64,000 bases of DNA, from contig JAHBXL010000016.1 of the NCBI GenBank assembly GCA_019636495.1, positions 1 through 64,000 on the forward strand. The letters run 5' to 3'. The stretch is from Phycisphaeraceae bacterium (GTDB lineage: Bacteria > Planctomycetota > Phycisphaerae > Phycisphaerales > UBA1924). The notes under the pieces are model-generated. The model was not told the DNA's origin and did not search any database. It saw only the letters and a program-made list of their open reading frames with translations. Position 1 is the first letter of the stretch. Every line of letters begins with the position of its first letter. The position numbers and the translations under genes were made by a program. Shown in pieces: positions 1 to 10,235 of this stretch.

Positions 1-1062
1 CACGCGGTCGAATGGGCCAAGGTAGTCGTGCGCCCCGGCGCGGGCGCACTGGTGAACGCAGTGCTGCGGAAGGTCGCGCAACTCGCGCCCGAGGATGCGC
101 CCCGCGCCGCCGAGCCGCTGCACGAAGCCGTCGCCGACGGCCGGGCCGACCTGCCTCGCGACCGCCTGCCGCTGGGTGATGGCGCGTGGCGCGTGCTCGC
201 CGCGTCCCTGCTGCCCGAAGATGCGCCGGAGCGGCTCTCCATTTCCATGAGCCTGCCGCGCTGGCTGATCGACCGGTGGACCGCGCGCCTCGGCGCGCCC
301 GCCGCCCGCCATCTCGCCCTGCACGCCCTCGCCGAGCCGCCGGTCGTGCTCAACACGGCCCACGCCGCGGCCCCGGTCCGCAGCGCAGCGCCCCACGATG
401 AACCCGGCCGCGCCGTGTTCGAGGGCGCGCGGCACGAACTGGTCGCCCTGCTCCGATCCCGCGCCGATGTCTGGGTGCAGGATGCCGCATCCGCCGGCGC
501 GGTCGAGAGCATCGCCGGTCTCCGCCCGGGGCTGATCATCGACCTGTGCGCCGGCCGCGGAACCAAGACGCGCCAACTGGCCGCGGTGTTTCCATCCGCG
601 CGCATCTGCGCGACCGATGCCGATGAACGCAGGCTCAACGCGCTGCGTTCGGTGTTCCACGGGCACGACCGCGTCACGGTCGCGGGCGTGCGAGCCACGC
701 TCCGTGCAAATGTTGGCAGGGCCGATCTCGTGCTGCTGGATGTTCCCTGCTCGAACACGGGCGTGCTGGCACGCCGGCCCGAGGCGCGCTATCGCGCCGA
801 CGAGGAACACCTCCGCTCGCTGGTGAATGTGCAGCGGCAGATTGTCGCCGACAGCATCCCGCTTCTGGCGGATGGCGGAAGGCTCCTCTACTCGACGTGC
901 TCGATCGAGCCCGAGGAGAACCACGCCATGGCGGAATGGGCCGCGAAGTGGCACCGATTTGTGCCGCGGCGCGAACGGCTGGAAATGCCGCGGGGCCTGC
1001 CGGGCGGCCCGTCGTCCTGCTATCGCGATGGCGGCTATTCGGTGCTGCTGGAGCGTGGCTGA
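1..1062 (+). CDS. rsmB: 16S rRNA (cytosine-5) methyltransferase RsmB/NOL1-NOP2 family, 5' end outside window
   Basis: The reading frame is open from base 1, so the start lies outside the window. It transfers methyl from SAM to C5 of a 16S rRNA cytosine. The visible part begins in the NusB-like RNA-binding domain (GAGALVNAVLRK near residues 13-24). It continues into a Rossmann methyltransferase domain: SAM-binding motif I IIDLCAGRGTKT (about 179-190), motif IV LLDVPCSNTGV with Cys250, and motif VI YSTCS with Cys300. In this family the motif VI Cys is the nucleophile and the motif IV Cys helps release the product; both are present. The motif IV spelling (PCSNTG) differs slightly from the common PCSGTG. 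The assignment to rsmB rather than another NSUN-type enzyme rests on the NusB-like N-terminus. Confidence 0.9.
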   Translation, partial: HAVEWAKVVVRPGAGALVNAVLRKVAQLAPEDAPRAAEPLHEAVADGRADLPRDRLPLGDGAWRVLAASLLPEDAPERLSISMSLPRWLIDRWTARLGAPAARHLALHALAEPPVVLNTAHAAAPVRSAAPHDEPGRAVFEGARHELVALLRSRADVWVQDAASAGAVESIAGLRPGLIIDLCAGRGTKTRQLAAVFPSARICATDADERRLNALRSVFHGHDRVTVAGVRATLRANVGRADLVLLDVPCSNTGVLARRPEARYRADEEHLRSLVNVQRQIVADSIPLLADGGRLLYSTCSIEPEENHAMAEWAAKWHRFVPRRERLEMPRGLPGGPSSCYRDGGYSVLLERG

Positions 1063-1160
1063 ACGGGCCGCGCCCCGCGTGTGTGCGCGATGTACAGTTG
1101 CCGCAGAAGGCGAGAACCGGGCGGTTTGGGGGGCGGCCCGGGGCAGTGATCAGGAGCGAC

Positions 1161-2489
<1,329 letters not shown>

Positions 2490-2503
2490 GGCGTGCAGCG
2501 CGT

Positions 2504-3379
2504 TCACGCGCCGGGCGCGGCGCTCTCGGCCAGCCCGCCGAACCGGCGCGACCTCGATGCGTAGTCGCGGATGGCGGCGTGCAGGTCCGCGACGGTGAAA
2601 TCCGGCCACAGCACCGGCGTCACATGCAGTTCGGCGTACGAGATCTGCCAGAGCAGGTAGTTGCTCACGCGCATCTCGCCCGCCGTGCGGATGAGCAGGT
2701 CGGGGTCCGGCAGGCCGGCGGTGTACAGCCGGCCGCTGATCGTCTCCGGCGTGATGTCCTCGGGCCGGAGCGTGCCCGCGGCGACCTCTCGCGCAACTGC
2801 GCGGCAGGCATCGGTGATCTCGGCGCGCGAGCCGTAGTTCACCGCCAGGCAGAGCGTCGCGCCGGTGTTCCCCGCCGTGGCCCGCGTGATGCGGTCAACG
2901 GTCGAGAGCACCTCGGGAGGCAGGCCCTCGCGCCGGCCAAGTTGCACGAAGCGGATGTTCTCTCGCATCAGCCGTTCGAGTTCGCCGTCGAGATAGGTCG
3001 TGTACAGGTCCATCAGTCCCTGCACCTCGTCGGCGGGGCGCTTCCAGTTCTCGATCGAGAACGAGTAGAGCGTCAGCACTTCGACCCCGAGTTTGCCGCA
3101 CTCCTCCAGAACGTTGCGGACGGTCGCCGCGCCGTTCCGGTGGCCGAAGGCCCGCGGGAAGCCGCGCTGCGCCGCCCATCGCCCGTTGCCGTCCATGATG
3201 ATCGCGATGTGACGGGGGATGCGGGCCGGGTGAACGTCCGGAAGGCGTGCCTGCGGGTCGGCCTTGGGCGAGCGTGCCCGCATGCGTGCCACCGCCTCGC
3301 GGGCCGGCGCATCATCCATCGCGCTGGCGGCGGGCGGGTCGAGTCGTGACGGCGTTGGCGCGGCGGTGGTGGGCGGCAT
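2504..3379 (-). CDS. uppS: isoprenyl transferase (undecaprenyl diphosphate synthase)
   Basis: A cis-prenyltransferase that extends farnesyl diphosphate with isopentenyl diphosphate to make the C55 carrier lipid for cell-wall and glycan synthesis. The family signature MDGNGRW begins at residue 62, so the catalytic Asp is residue 63. It is followed by GHRNGAATVRN, YSFSIENWKRP, and a C-terminal DLLIRTAGEMRVSNYLLWQ. There is an N-terminal extension of about 55 residues rich in Pro and Ala compared with the E. coli enzyme. The ATG at 3379 is taken as the start; a TTG immediately upstream (3382) is also in frame. It is divergent from cdsA, the other lipid-precursor gene here. Confidence 0.95.
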   Translation of the reverse strand: MPPTTAAPTPSRLDPPAASAMDDAPAREAVARMRARSPKADPQARLPDVHPARIPRHIAIIMDGNGRWAAQRGFPRAFGHRNGAATVRNVLEECGKLGVEVLTLYSFSIENWKRPADEVQGLMDLYTTYLDGELERLMRENIRFVQLGRREGLPPEVLSTVDRITRATAGNTGATLCLAVNYGSRAEITDACRAVAREVAAGTLRPEDITPETISGRLYTAGLPDPDLLIRTAGEMRVSNYLLWQISYAELHVTPVLWPDFTVADLHAAIRDYASRSRRFGGLAESAAPGA

Positions 3380-3498
3380 CAAGAAGTCGCTCGATGGTAG
3401 CGGTCACCGAACCTACGCCCGGGACCGCCCGAAGTTCTTGGGCGACGTGCTCAGACGGTTCCACGACCCGCGATCGGCCCTCCGGCGCCGCCCCGCGG

Positions 3499-3504
3499 TA
3501 TCCT
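3499..3504 (+). promoter_or_regulatory. candidate -10 box (TATCCT) of leaderless cdsA mRNA
   Basis: TATCCT preceded by CGG and followed by exactly 7 nt and then the cdsA ATG. There is no Shine-Dalgarno in the spacer, so transcription would begin at or next to the start codon. It belongs to the recurring TA-N2-CT pattern seen before eleven starts in this window. Confidence 0.55.
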
Positions 3505-3511
3505 CTGCCCC

Positions 3512-4420
3512 ATGCTCCGCCACAGGCTGCTTCTCGGACCGCTCGTCATCGCCGCTCTGATCGGCGTTCTCTGGCTCGACGAGTGGATCGACCGGCAGCC
3601 GATGCCCGACTGGGTGTTCCGATTCTTTCCGACCGCCTCGACCACTCTGCCTCCCACGGTCGCGCTGTTCGCCCTCGGCCTGCTGATCGTCTCTTTCGCC
3701 GCGCGGGAACTGGGTGCGGTCTTCCATGCCAGCGGCGTGCCCGCCTCGCGCAGGTGGATGTTCATCGCCGCCATCGCAGGCCTGATCGTCGCCGCGGCGA
3801 CGCCCTCCCGCCTCTCGTCCATGCACTCGGTCGCCATCGTCTCGACCGCCGGGTGCATCGTGCTCATCGGCTCGATGCTCTGGCACATCCGCGACCGGAA
3901 CCTGAGCGGCGCGACATCCGCGGCGGGGGCAACGATGTTCGCCTTCGTGTATCTGGGGCTGATGTTCGGCTTCCTGCTCGCGCTCAGGCGCGAGCATTCG
4001 GCATGGTTCATCCTGTCCGTGGTGGCGATCACCAAGTCGTGCGACACCGGGGCCTACTTCACGGGCCGGGCCTTCGGCCGGAACAAACTGGTCAAGTGGA
4101 TCAGCCCCGGAAAGACGTGGGAGGGCCTTTTGGGCGGCATGGCGACCGCGGCGGGTGTCTCACTGCTGTGCGTCTATCTGACGCGACTGCTCGGCGGGCC
4201 GGACGAGTCGTTTGCCAAGGTGCCGTGGTGGGCGGCCCTGGGGGCCGGGGTGACGTTTGCCCTGGCCGGTCAGGCGGGGGACCTCCTGGCCTCGGTTTTC
4301 AAGCGCGATGCAGGGCTGAAGGATTCCGGCCGGATTCCCGGCTTTGGCGGCGTGCTGGACATGATCGACTCGATCCTGCTGGTCGCACCCGTGGCCTACT
4401 GGACGCTGGGAAAGATCTGA
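3512..4420 (+). CDS. cdsA: phosphatidate cytidylyltransferase (CDP-diglyceride synthase)
   Basis: An integral membrane enzyme that makes CDP-diacylglycerol from phosphatidic acid and CTP, the branch point of phospholipid synthesis. It has 302 residues with about eight hydrophobic segments. The CdsA signature lies in the C-terminal half: SPGKTWEGLLGG, then GDLLASVFKRDAGLKD and IPGFGGVLDMIDS (S-x-x-K-R-x-x-x-K-D-x-x-x-x-x-P-G-H/F-G-G type), which carries the Mg-binding and catalytic residues. The start has no Shine-Dalgarno but sits 7 nt after a TATCCT box. Confidence 0.95.
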   Translation: MLRHRLLLGPLVIAALIGVLWLDEWIDRQPMPDWVFRFFPTASTTLPPTVALFALGLLIVSFAARELGAVFHASGVPASRRWMFIAAIAGLIVAAATPSRLSSMHSVAIVSTAGCIVLIGSMLWHIRDRNLSGATSAAGATMFAFVYLGLMFGFLLALRREHSAWFILSVVAITKSCDTGAYFTGRAFGRNKLVKWISPGKTWEGLLGGMATAAGVSLLCVYLTRLLGGPDESFAKVPWWAALGAGVTFALAGQAGDLLASVFKRDAGLKDSGRIPGFGGVLDMIDSILLVAPVAYWTLGKI

Positions 4421-4567
4421 TCCGCGGATGCCGCCGACCGGTTTGCGAACACGCCGGAACGAAAGGCGCGTCGAATTTTCGCCGCGCTGTGCCGCTCGCC
4501 CGTGCGCGGTGTATAGTTGAGATGTCCAGCGCACAATGACATTCCGAGATCCACCGGGGCGACCTGA

Positions 4568-5365
4568 ATGAGCGTCACCAAGCATCTGCTCGATCTTTTC
4601 CGTGTCGACAAACAGCTCCTCGGCCTGAGGCATCGCCTCGAGGCGGCGGAGCGTTTTCTTTCCCAGCAGGCGGCCCAACTCACCGAACTCGAGCGACTCA
4701 AGGCCGACCTGACGGGGCAGGTCCGCCAACTCCGCGCCGCCGCGGCCAACGACGAGGGCGAGGCCCAGCGGCTTGAAGCCAAGATGGCCCAGATCCGCGA
4801 GCAGATGAACCAGACCAAGACCGCCAAGGAATACCAGGCGCTGGTCACCGAACTCAATACCTTCAAGACCCAGAAGGGCGAGTTCGAGGAGCGGGCGATC
4901 GAGAGCATGGGCCGCATCGAGGCGGCCGAAGCCCGCCTCAAGGAAATCGCTGAACAGCACGGCGAGCGCACCAGGATCGTCGCAAAGGCCAAGGCCGACC
5001 GCGATGAACGTGACGCCGAGATCAAGGACCGCGTGGCAGAACTCACCGCGCAGCGGTCGGACCTGACCAAGGCCATCCCCGCGGCAAACCTCACCGAGTT
5101 TGAGCACCTCGTCCGTACCCGCGGCGACGAGGCCATGGCCCACATCGAGATGATCGACCGGCGAGCCCACGAGGGCTCCTGCTCGGCGTGCATGATGGCC
5201 ATTCCCGTTGAGGCGCTCAGCGCGCTCATGACCGGCAAACTCACACGCTGCCCCTCGTGCCGCTGTTTCCTCTACATCGAAGAGAGCCTCATGACGGCCG
5301 GCGAAGAGCCGCCGCGCAAGCGCAAGTCCAAGGCCAAGAAGGAAGAGGCCGCCAAGGCCCAGTGA
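4568..5365 (+). CDS. coiled-coil protein with C-terminal C4-type zinc ribbon
   Basis: A 265-residue protein. Residues 1-190 are charged and heptad-like (long Glu/Lys/Ala/Leu coiled coil). They are followed by a zinc ribbon with Cys205-x2-Cys208 and Cys228-x2-Cys231 (CSAC...CPSC) and a Lys-rich tail (RKRKSKAKKEEAAKAQ). This layout matches the widespread bacterial family of zinc-ribbon coiled-coil proteins (COG1579-like, CT398), whose role is not firmly known; nucleic-acid or protein scaffolding has been suggested. A TATAGT -10-like box lies near 4513 and the ATG follows a GGGGCGAC ribosome-binding region. Confidence 0.8.
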   Translation: MSVTKHLLDLFRVDKQLLGLRHRLEAAERFLSQQAAQLTELERLKADLTGQVRQLRAAAANDEGEAQRLEAKMAQIREQMNQTKTAKEYQALVTELNTFKTQKGEFEERAIESMGRIEAAEARLKEIAEQHGERTRIVAKAKADRDERDAEIKDRVAELTAQRSDLTKAIPAANLTEFEHLVRTRGDEAMAHIEMIDRRAHEGSCSACMMAIPVEALSALMTGKLTRCPSCRCFLYIEESLMTAGEEPPRKRKSKAKKEEAAKAQ

Positions 5366-5528
5366 CCTCTGAGCCCGCGGCAAACCCCCCTCACGCCGAT
5401 CGTGACCGTTCGTCCACGGCCGGGTGGAACCGCCGCCCGGTTTGGCGGTATCCTGCCGATTGATCGATGCCGCGGCGATTCTCGCCGCGTGTTGCGGGCT
5501 GGGGGTGGGAACTTCGGAGGCCCCGGCC

Positions 5529-7379
5529 ATGACCCTAGCGGCAGACTCATCACTTCTTCGTGTGCGTGCACTCCAACTGCCCGTCGCGCTGTTCGCGGCG
5601 GTGGCCTCGCTGACTGCATGCGCCGACTCGCGCTCGTCGGAATCGGCGGTGCAAGGCCGGTCCGAGCCCGCCGCGACGGCAACGGCAACCGCTCCGGCCC
5701 CCGTCGCGCCGACCAAACTCGCCGCGCCGACATGGACGGCGTACATCCGCGGCGAACCCGTGCCCGCGCCGCAGATCGAGATGGGCGACCCGCGGACGAT
5801 CAAACGCATCCTCGACGAGGGCGTGCACCGCAACCAGGTCATGGCGCACCTGACCCACCTGACGCAGGAAATCGGCCCGCGGCTCACCGGGTCGACGCGA
5901 TTGGAGCGTGCCAACGAGTGGGCGGCATCCAAGTTCCGCGAGTGGGGCCTGAGCAACGTGCACCAGGACAAATGGGGCGAGGTGACGGCGCGGTTTGATC
6001 GCGGCCCGTCGAGCGGCGCGGTGTACCTCAAGCGCGCCCGCCGCGGCAGCGAGGGCGAGGCGGGCGGGGCGGAGCGCGACGCCGACTTTCGCAAGGTGCG
6101 CGATCTGCAGTTCTCGACGCTCGCGTGGACGCACGGGACCGAGGGCCCGGTGCGCGGGCGCGTCGTCCGAATGCCCGAATCGACCGAAGAGTTCGAGGCC
6201 GTCAAGGACCAACTCAACGGCGCGTGGGTGCTGCGCAAGGCGGTCATCACGCCGGGTCGGACCGACATGCGCGGCGTGGGATCATCGATGAGCGACCGCG
6301 TGCTGGCCAAGCACGGCGAGCGGACCGGCACCGCGACAAAGGACCTTGGCGTGCGCGAGGCGGACGAGGACGCCTTCGACGCGCTGCGAGCCGAACTGCG
6401 TCCATACCTCGATGCGGGCATCGCGGGCTTTGTTTCATCCTCGCGCGATGACCGCGTGTGGACAACCAGCGTCCGCCGCTGGCGCGAGACCAAGGCCGAG
6501 GATGCTCCGCGCGATATCGAGGTCAGCATCACCCTGCCCGACTACGACTACATCAACTCGCGCATCGCCGACGGTGAAGACGTGCACCTTGAGTTCGACC
6601 TGCGGCACGAGTTTGTGACCGGACCCTTCGCCGTCTACAACACCGTTGCCGACATTCCCGGGACCGAGCGGCCCGATGAGTTTGTGATCATCTCCGGCCA
6701 CCTTGATTCGTGGGACGGCCCGGGATCCCAGGGCTGCACCGATAACGGAACCGGTTCAAGCGTGACGATGGAGGCCGCCCGCATCCTCATGGCGGCGGGC
6801 GCAAAGCCCAAGCGCACGATCCGGTTCATCCTGTGGACGGGGGAGGAGCAAGGCCTGCTTGGCGCTCGTTCGTATGTCGAGCGCTACGCCTCCACTCTCG
6901 ACAAGATCTCGGCCATGTTCGTCGATGATGGCGGGACCAACTCGCAGGGTGGCCTGTCCTGCACCGATGCCATGGTGGACATGCTCGCCGCGGCGACCGC
7001 GCCGGTGAACGACAAGTTCTTTGACTCGGCCGATGGCAAGCCGCTCCGCGTGAACATCCGCCCCTCGGGCACCCGAATGCAGCAGAGCGGCGGGTCGGAT
7101 CATGCGGCGTTTGTCGCCAGGGGCGTGCCGGGGTTCTTCTGGGACGAGATCGGGCGTGCGGAGTACGGCCGCGGCTGGCACACGCAGTTCGACACGCTCG
7201 AACTGGCAATCCCCGAGTATCTCAAGCAGGCCTCCACCTGCTCGGCCATCACGGCGTACAACCTGGCGTGTGCACCCGGCCTGCTGCCGCGCTGGCAAAC
7301 CGAGCCGGCGGGCGAGGGCGAGGGCGGCGAACGCCGCCGGCCGCGGCGAGACCGCGAGGCGGAGGCGGCGAGCAACTGA
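5529..7379 (+). CDS. M28-family metallopeptidase, predicted lipoprotein
   Basis: A secreted aminopeptidase or carboxypeptidase-type zinc enzyme. The start at 5529 follows GGAGG by 8 nt and gives a lipoprotein signal peptide ending LTAC, so the mature protein is probably lipid-anchored. The M28 di-zinc ligands are visible in order: His391 (SGHLDSWD), Asp405 (TDNGTG), Glu439-Glu440 (TGEEQG, general base and ligand), Asp466/467 (FVDDGG) and His525 (GGSDHA). A PA-like insert region may precede the peptidase domain. Upstream TATCCT (5449-5454) may be the promoter; an in-frame TTG 5 nt after it could be a minor alternative start. The C-terminus is a short Arg/Glu-rich tail. Confidence 0.87.
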   Translation: MTLAADSSLLRVRALQLPVALFAAVASLTACADSRSSESAVQGRSEPAATATATAPAPVAPTKLAAPTWTAYIRGEPVPAPQIEMGDPRTIKRILDEGVHRNQVMAHLTHLTQEIGPRLTGSTRLERANEWAASKFREWGLSNVHQDKWGEVTARFDRGPSSGAVYLKRARRGSEGEAGGAERDADFRKVRDLQFSTLAWTHGTEGPVRGRVVRMPESTEEFEAVKDQLNGAWVLRKAVITPGRTDMRGVGSSMSDRVLAKHGERTGTATKDLGVREADEDAFDALRAELRPYLDAGIAGFVSSSRDDRVWTTSVRRWRETKAEDAPRDIEVSITLPDYDYINSRIADGEDVHLEFDLRHEFVTGPFAVYNTVADIPGTERPDEFVIISGHLDSWDGPGSQGCTDNGTGSSVTMEAARILMAAGAKPKRTIRFILWTGEEQGLLGARSYVERYASTLDKISAMFVDDGGTNSQGGLSCTDAMVDMLAAATAPVNDKFFDSADGKPLRVNIRPSGTRMQQSGGSDHAAFVARGVPGFFWDEIGRAEYGRGWHTQFDTLELAIPEYLKQASTCSAITAYNLACAPGLLPRWQTEPAGEGEGGERRRPRRDREAEAASN

Positions 7380-7382
7380 CCT

Positions 7383-7530
7383 GAGTGCGGAGCGCGGAAG
7401 TCGGAGTGCGGAGTTTGGAATGCAGTGTCGGGATTGCGCGCTCCGCGCCCCGTCCGGCGCACACCTTTCCGTTTCTCGCTTCGAATCCCCCCACCCCACC
7501 CCAAAGTCCGCGATCCATCATTCCGCACTC
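7383..7530. repeat. dispersed-repeat-like intergenic element built on GAGTGCGGA
   Basis: GAGTGCGGAG occurs at 7383-7392 and again at 7404-7413 (21-nt period), and an inverted copy (TTCCGCACTC) lies at 7521-7530. The stretch fills the gap between the M28 peptidase and ruvB and looks like a short interspersed palindromic element rather than coding sequence. Confidence 0.5.
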
Positions 7531-7545
7531 CCCTCTCGGCCTCGG

Positions 7546-7551
7546 TACACT
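7546..7551 (+). promoter_or_regulatory. candidate -10 box (TACACT) of leaderless ruvB mRNA
   Basis: TACACT preceded by CGG, then 6 nt, then the ruvB ATG; no Shine-Dalgarno. It belongs to the recurring TA-N2-CT pattern. Confidence 0.55.
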
Positions 7552-7557
7552 CGTCGC

Positions 7558-8598
7558 ATGGCCGTTGAACGCCTCGTCTCGCCGGACGCCGAACCGCTCG
7601 CCGAAGAGCGGAACTGGTCGCTGCGCCCGCGCCGAATGGCCGAGTACATCGGCCAGGCCGACCTGATCGAGCGGCTGGACATCGCCATCCGCGCGGTGAA
7701 GGCCCGCAACGAGCCCATGGAGCACGTGCTGCTGCACGGCCCGCCGGGGCTGGGCAAGACCACGCTCGCGCACGTCATCGCCGAGGAGATGGGCACGAAG
7801 GTGCACGTCACCAGCGGCCCCGCGCTCACGCGGCCGACGGACCTTGTCGGCGCTCTCACGCGCGTGCAGATGGGCGACGTGCTCTTCATCGACGAGATCC
7901 ACCGGCTGCCGATAGCCGTCGAGGAGTTCATCTATCCCGCGATGGAGGACTTCCGCATCGACGTGCGGATGGAGTCGGGCCTGCACGCCCAGACGGTGCA
8001 GATCGATGTCAAGCCGTTCACGCTCATCGGCGCAACGACCCGCGCCGGGCTTGTTTCCGCGCCGCTGCGCAGCCGGTTCGGCATCGCTCACAACCTCCGC
8101 TACTACACGCCCGACGAACTGCTCACCATCCTCACGCGATCCTGCGAGTTGCTGGGAGTCCGAACCGCCGGACCGCAGCGCGGCGGCGATGCGCTCGCCA
8201 TGATCGCGGCGCGGTCTCGCGGCACGCCGCGGATCGCCAACCGCCTGCTCCGGCGCGTGCGCGATTTCGCCCAGGTCCGCGGCGACGGCGTGTTGACCGC
8301 GCCGATGGTCACCGACTCGCTCGCGCTCGAGGGCGTCGATCAACTCGGGCTCGACGAACTTGACCGCGCCTACCTCCGCGTGATCGCCAGGGTCTACGCC
8401 GGCGGGCCCGTCGGCCTCGAGGCGGTCGCCGCCACGCTCAATCAGGACGCGGGCACGCTCGAAGACGTCGTCGAGCCGTTCCTCCTGCAGATCGGGTTCC
8501 TCGCGCGGACTCGCCGCGGCCGGATGCTCACGCCCGCGGGCGCGGGGCACATCGGCGTGCCCGGCGCGGGCCACGCGCCCGAGGCCGAACTGTTCTGA
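7558..8598 (+). CDS. ruvB: Holliday junction branch migration helicase RuvB
   Basis: The hexameric AAA+ motor that drives Holliday-junction branch migration with RuvA and RuvC in recombination repair. The 346-residue length is typical. Walker A GPPGLGKTT is at 61-69, Walker B IDEIHRL begins at 111, sensor 1 is GATTRAG (about 159-165), and the arginine-finger region is LRSRFG. The C-terminal winged-helix domain ends at LTPAGAGHIG. The frame is open much further upstream, but conservation starts at the ATG chosen. ruvA and ruvC are not adjacent. Confidence 0.97.
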   Translation: MAVERLVSPDAEPLAEERNWSLRPRRMAEYIGQADLIERLDIAIRAVKARNEPMEHVLLHGPPGLGKTTLAHVIAEEMGTKVHVTSGPALTRPTDLVGALTRVQMGDVLFIDEIHRLPIAVEEFIYPAMEDFRIDVRMESGLHAQTVQIDVKPFTLIGATTRAGLVSAPLRSRFGIAHNLRYYTPDELLTILTRSCELLGVRTAGPQRGGDALAMIAARSRGTPRIANRLLRRVRDFAQVRGDGVLTAPMVTDSLALEGVDQLGLDELDRAYLRVIARVYAGGPVGLEAVAATLNQDAGTLEDVVEPFLLQIGFLARTRRGRMLTPAGAGHIGVPGAGHAPEAELF

Positions 8599-8605
8599 AA
8601 CCTGC

Positions 8606-10093
8606 TCACTCGCCGGGGTCGGCCACCGCTCGCGGCGACCACGGCTCGCGATCAAGCCGGGTCACGATCAGATCGTCTCGTTGGAAGACAACCGTCTCAT
8701 GCTCCCCGCGGGCAAGGCCGTCGCGCCGGTGGTAGATGATCAACGCTCCGGCTGGCGGCAGAGCGGTTGTTTCGCCTGATGAACCGCGCGTGGGAATCGG
8801 CCAGCGGCCGGTATCGAGGAACACCTGTGCGCTTCGCTGCGGCGCAAGCCCGCCGACGTGCAGCCGACGCTCCGGATCCTCGGCGAGCCACGCCGCGAGC
8901 GCGGACCACTGCGGGTGCGGCGGCCGATGCACGCGGACGCCGATCGCGACCAGCGCGATACACACCGCGGCCGCGACCGGCGCGGCCCAGCGCTCCACGC
9001 CGCGCCATGCTTCGCGCACGCGCGCGGGCGCCAGGCGCGCCAGCCACACGCCGCTCGCCAGCGCGCCCAGGGGATAGACCACGAGCAGGTACCGCGGCCG
9101 CTTATCAGGGAACACAGAGAGCAACACGAACCACGCGGCGCACCAGATGAGCGCCAACCACAGCGCCCCGCGCAACGGCCGCCCGCCCTCGCCGCGGCAG
9201 AGCGCGACGAACGCGAACACGACCGTCGCCAGCCAAGGCCAGTAGGCGCGAACGATCTCGCGCGGGTAGTACAGAACGCTGTCGCTGCCGGTGTTGAAGA
9301 CCGCCGCTGCCCCCGGCGCATCGCCGGCCGCGCGATCGATGATCTCGCGGCCGAAGTACTGCGCAACGAAAGCCTCGCCGTGCTGCGCCCACATGGCCAG
9401 ATGCCACGGCGCGGCAACCAGCACCGCCGCAACCGCGGCAAGCCCAACCCAGCCGAGCCACCTGGCGCGACCGACCACGCATAGCCACGCGGCGAGCATG
9501 GGTAATGCCAGCAGCGGCACCAGCGGCTTGACCATCATCGCCGCGCCAACCCACGCCCCGGCGATCAGCAGGGCGCGTGGGCGGTTCGCCACGTGGGCTG
9601 CCGCCGCGGCGCAGCATGCCAGGAGCAGGAACAGCGTCATCCACAAATCAAGCGAGAACGCGTGCGAGTGCCGCACAAACTCCCAGGTCGTCGCCAGCAC
9701 CAGCCCCGCGGCCAGCCCGACCTCCCGTCCCGACAGCAGCCGCCCCAGACGCGCTACCGCCAAGACACACAGTACGCACGCGAGCACGCTGCCGAGCCGT
9801 GCGCCCATGACCGTCGGGCCCGTCGCGAGTAGCGGGAGGCCATTGAGCCAGAACGCCAGCGGCGGCTTGTTGAAGTAATGCTGGTCGGCGACACCGCGGA
9901 GCGTCCACAACGCACCGATCTGCCCGTCGAGCGCATCGCGCCAGGCCTGCCAGGCGATGGCGGTGTACCACGCGGTGTCGGTCGCCAGCGCCCCCTGCCC
10001 GATTCCCGGCAGGCACAGCACGAGCACCACCGCCGCGGGCAGGAGCGCGTGCCGCCAACGTGCCCAGAGGGCTGAAGTTCCACCCGCCATCAT
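8606..10093 (-). CDS. ArnT-like/GT39-family integral membrane glycosyltransferase
   Basis: A 495-residue protein with about 10-12 hydrophobic segments and the GT-C layout. An N-terminal loop carries acidic Asp (ATDTAWY) and then HYFNKPPLAFWLNGL, the pattern by which ArnT/PMT-like enzymes are recognised. A later KPLVPLL and a C-terminal soluble tail follow. The family transfers a sugar from a polyprenyl-phosphate donor to lipid A, protein or another acceptor outside the membrane; the acceptor here is unknown. The start at 10093 follows a TACGCT box by 6 nt; an adjacent in-frame ATG at 10090 is the alternative. Its 3' end converges on ruvB with a 7-nt gap. Confidence 0.82.
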   Translation of the reverse strand: MMAGGTSALWARWRHALLPAAVVLVLCLPGIGQGALATDTAWYTAIAWQAWRDALDGQIGALWTLRGVADQHYFNKPPLAFWLNGLPLLATGPTVMGARLGSVLACVLCVLAVARLGRLLSGREVGLAAGLVLATTWEFVRHSHAFSLDLWMTLFLLLACCAAAAAHVANRPRALLIAGAWVGAAMMVKPLVPLLALPMLAAWLCVVGRARWLGWVGLAAVAAVLVAAPWHLAMWAQHGEAFVAQYFGREIIDRAAGDAPGAAAVFNTGSDSVLYYPREIVRAYWPWLATVVFAFVALCRGEGGRPLRGALWLALIWCAAWFVLLSVFPDKRPRYLLVVYPLGALASGVWLARLAPARVREAWRGVERWAAPVAAAVCIALVAIGVRVHRPPHPQWSALAAWLAEDPERRLHVGGLAPQRSAQVFLDTGRWPIPTRGSSGETTALPPAGALIIYHRRDGLARGEHETVVFQRDDLIVTRLDREPWSPRAVADPGE

Positions 10094-10099
10094 GAACCA

Positions 10100-10105
10100 A
10101 GCGTA
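10100..10105 (-). promoter_or_regulatory. candidate -10 box (TACGCT) of leaderless glycosyltransferase mRNA
   Basis: Read on the minus strand: CGG-TACGCT, 6 nt, then ATG at 10093, without a Shine-Dalgarno. Confidence 0.5.
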
Positions 10106-10169
10106 CCGGCAGTGTGTACCGGGCGCATCGGCTTCGCCGGGCGGCGGGGCGAGATCAAGAGTCGGAACG

Positions 10170-10235
10170 GTGGAAGTGGGGGAGTGGGGGGTGGCAGTGT
10201 GGCGGGAAGGGGGGCGGGGGGGCGGGGGGGGGCGG
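10170..10235 (+). other. long G-tract intergenic stretch, possible G-quadruplex
   Basis: Runs of five to ten G (about 10175-10233) separated by one to five other bases fill the space between two minus-strand genes. The G-rich strand is the template for minus-strand transcription, so the RNA would be C-rich. No coding signal is seen. Confidence 0.4.

Noticed and set aside
897..1160. N-terminal extension of purA
   Set aside because: The frame is open but overlaps rsmB, is not conserved, and the ATG at 1161 has a Shine-Dalgarno and starts the PurA domain.
4160..6532. 790-residue open frame on the minus strand across cdsA, the zinc-ribbon gene and the M28 gene
   Set aside because: It lies opposite three well-supported genes, has low-complexity Arg/Ser-rich sequence and no family motifs; long antisense frames are expected in GC-rich DNA.
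7474..7500. tRNA-like TTCGAATCCCCCC stretch
   Set aside because: No acceptor or anticodon stem could be built around it; no tRNA was found in the window by eye.
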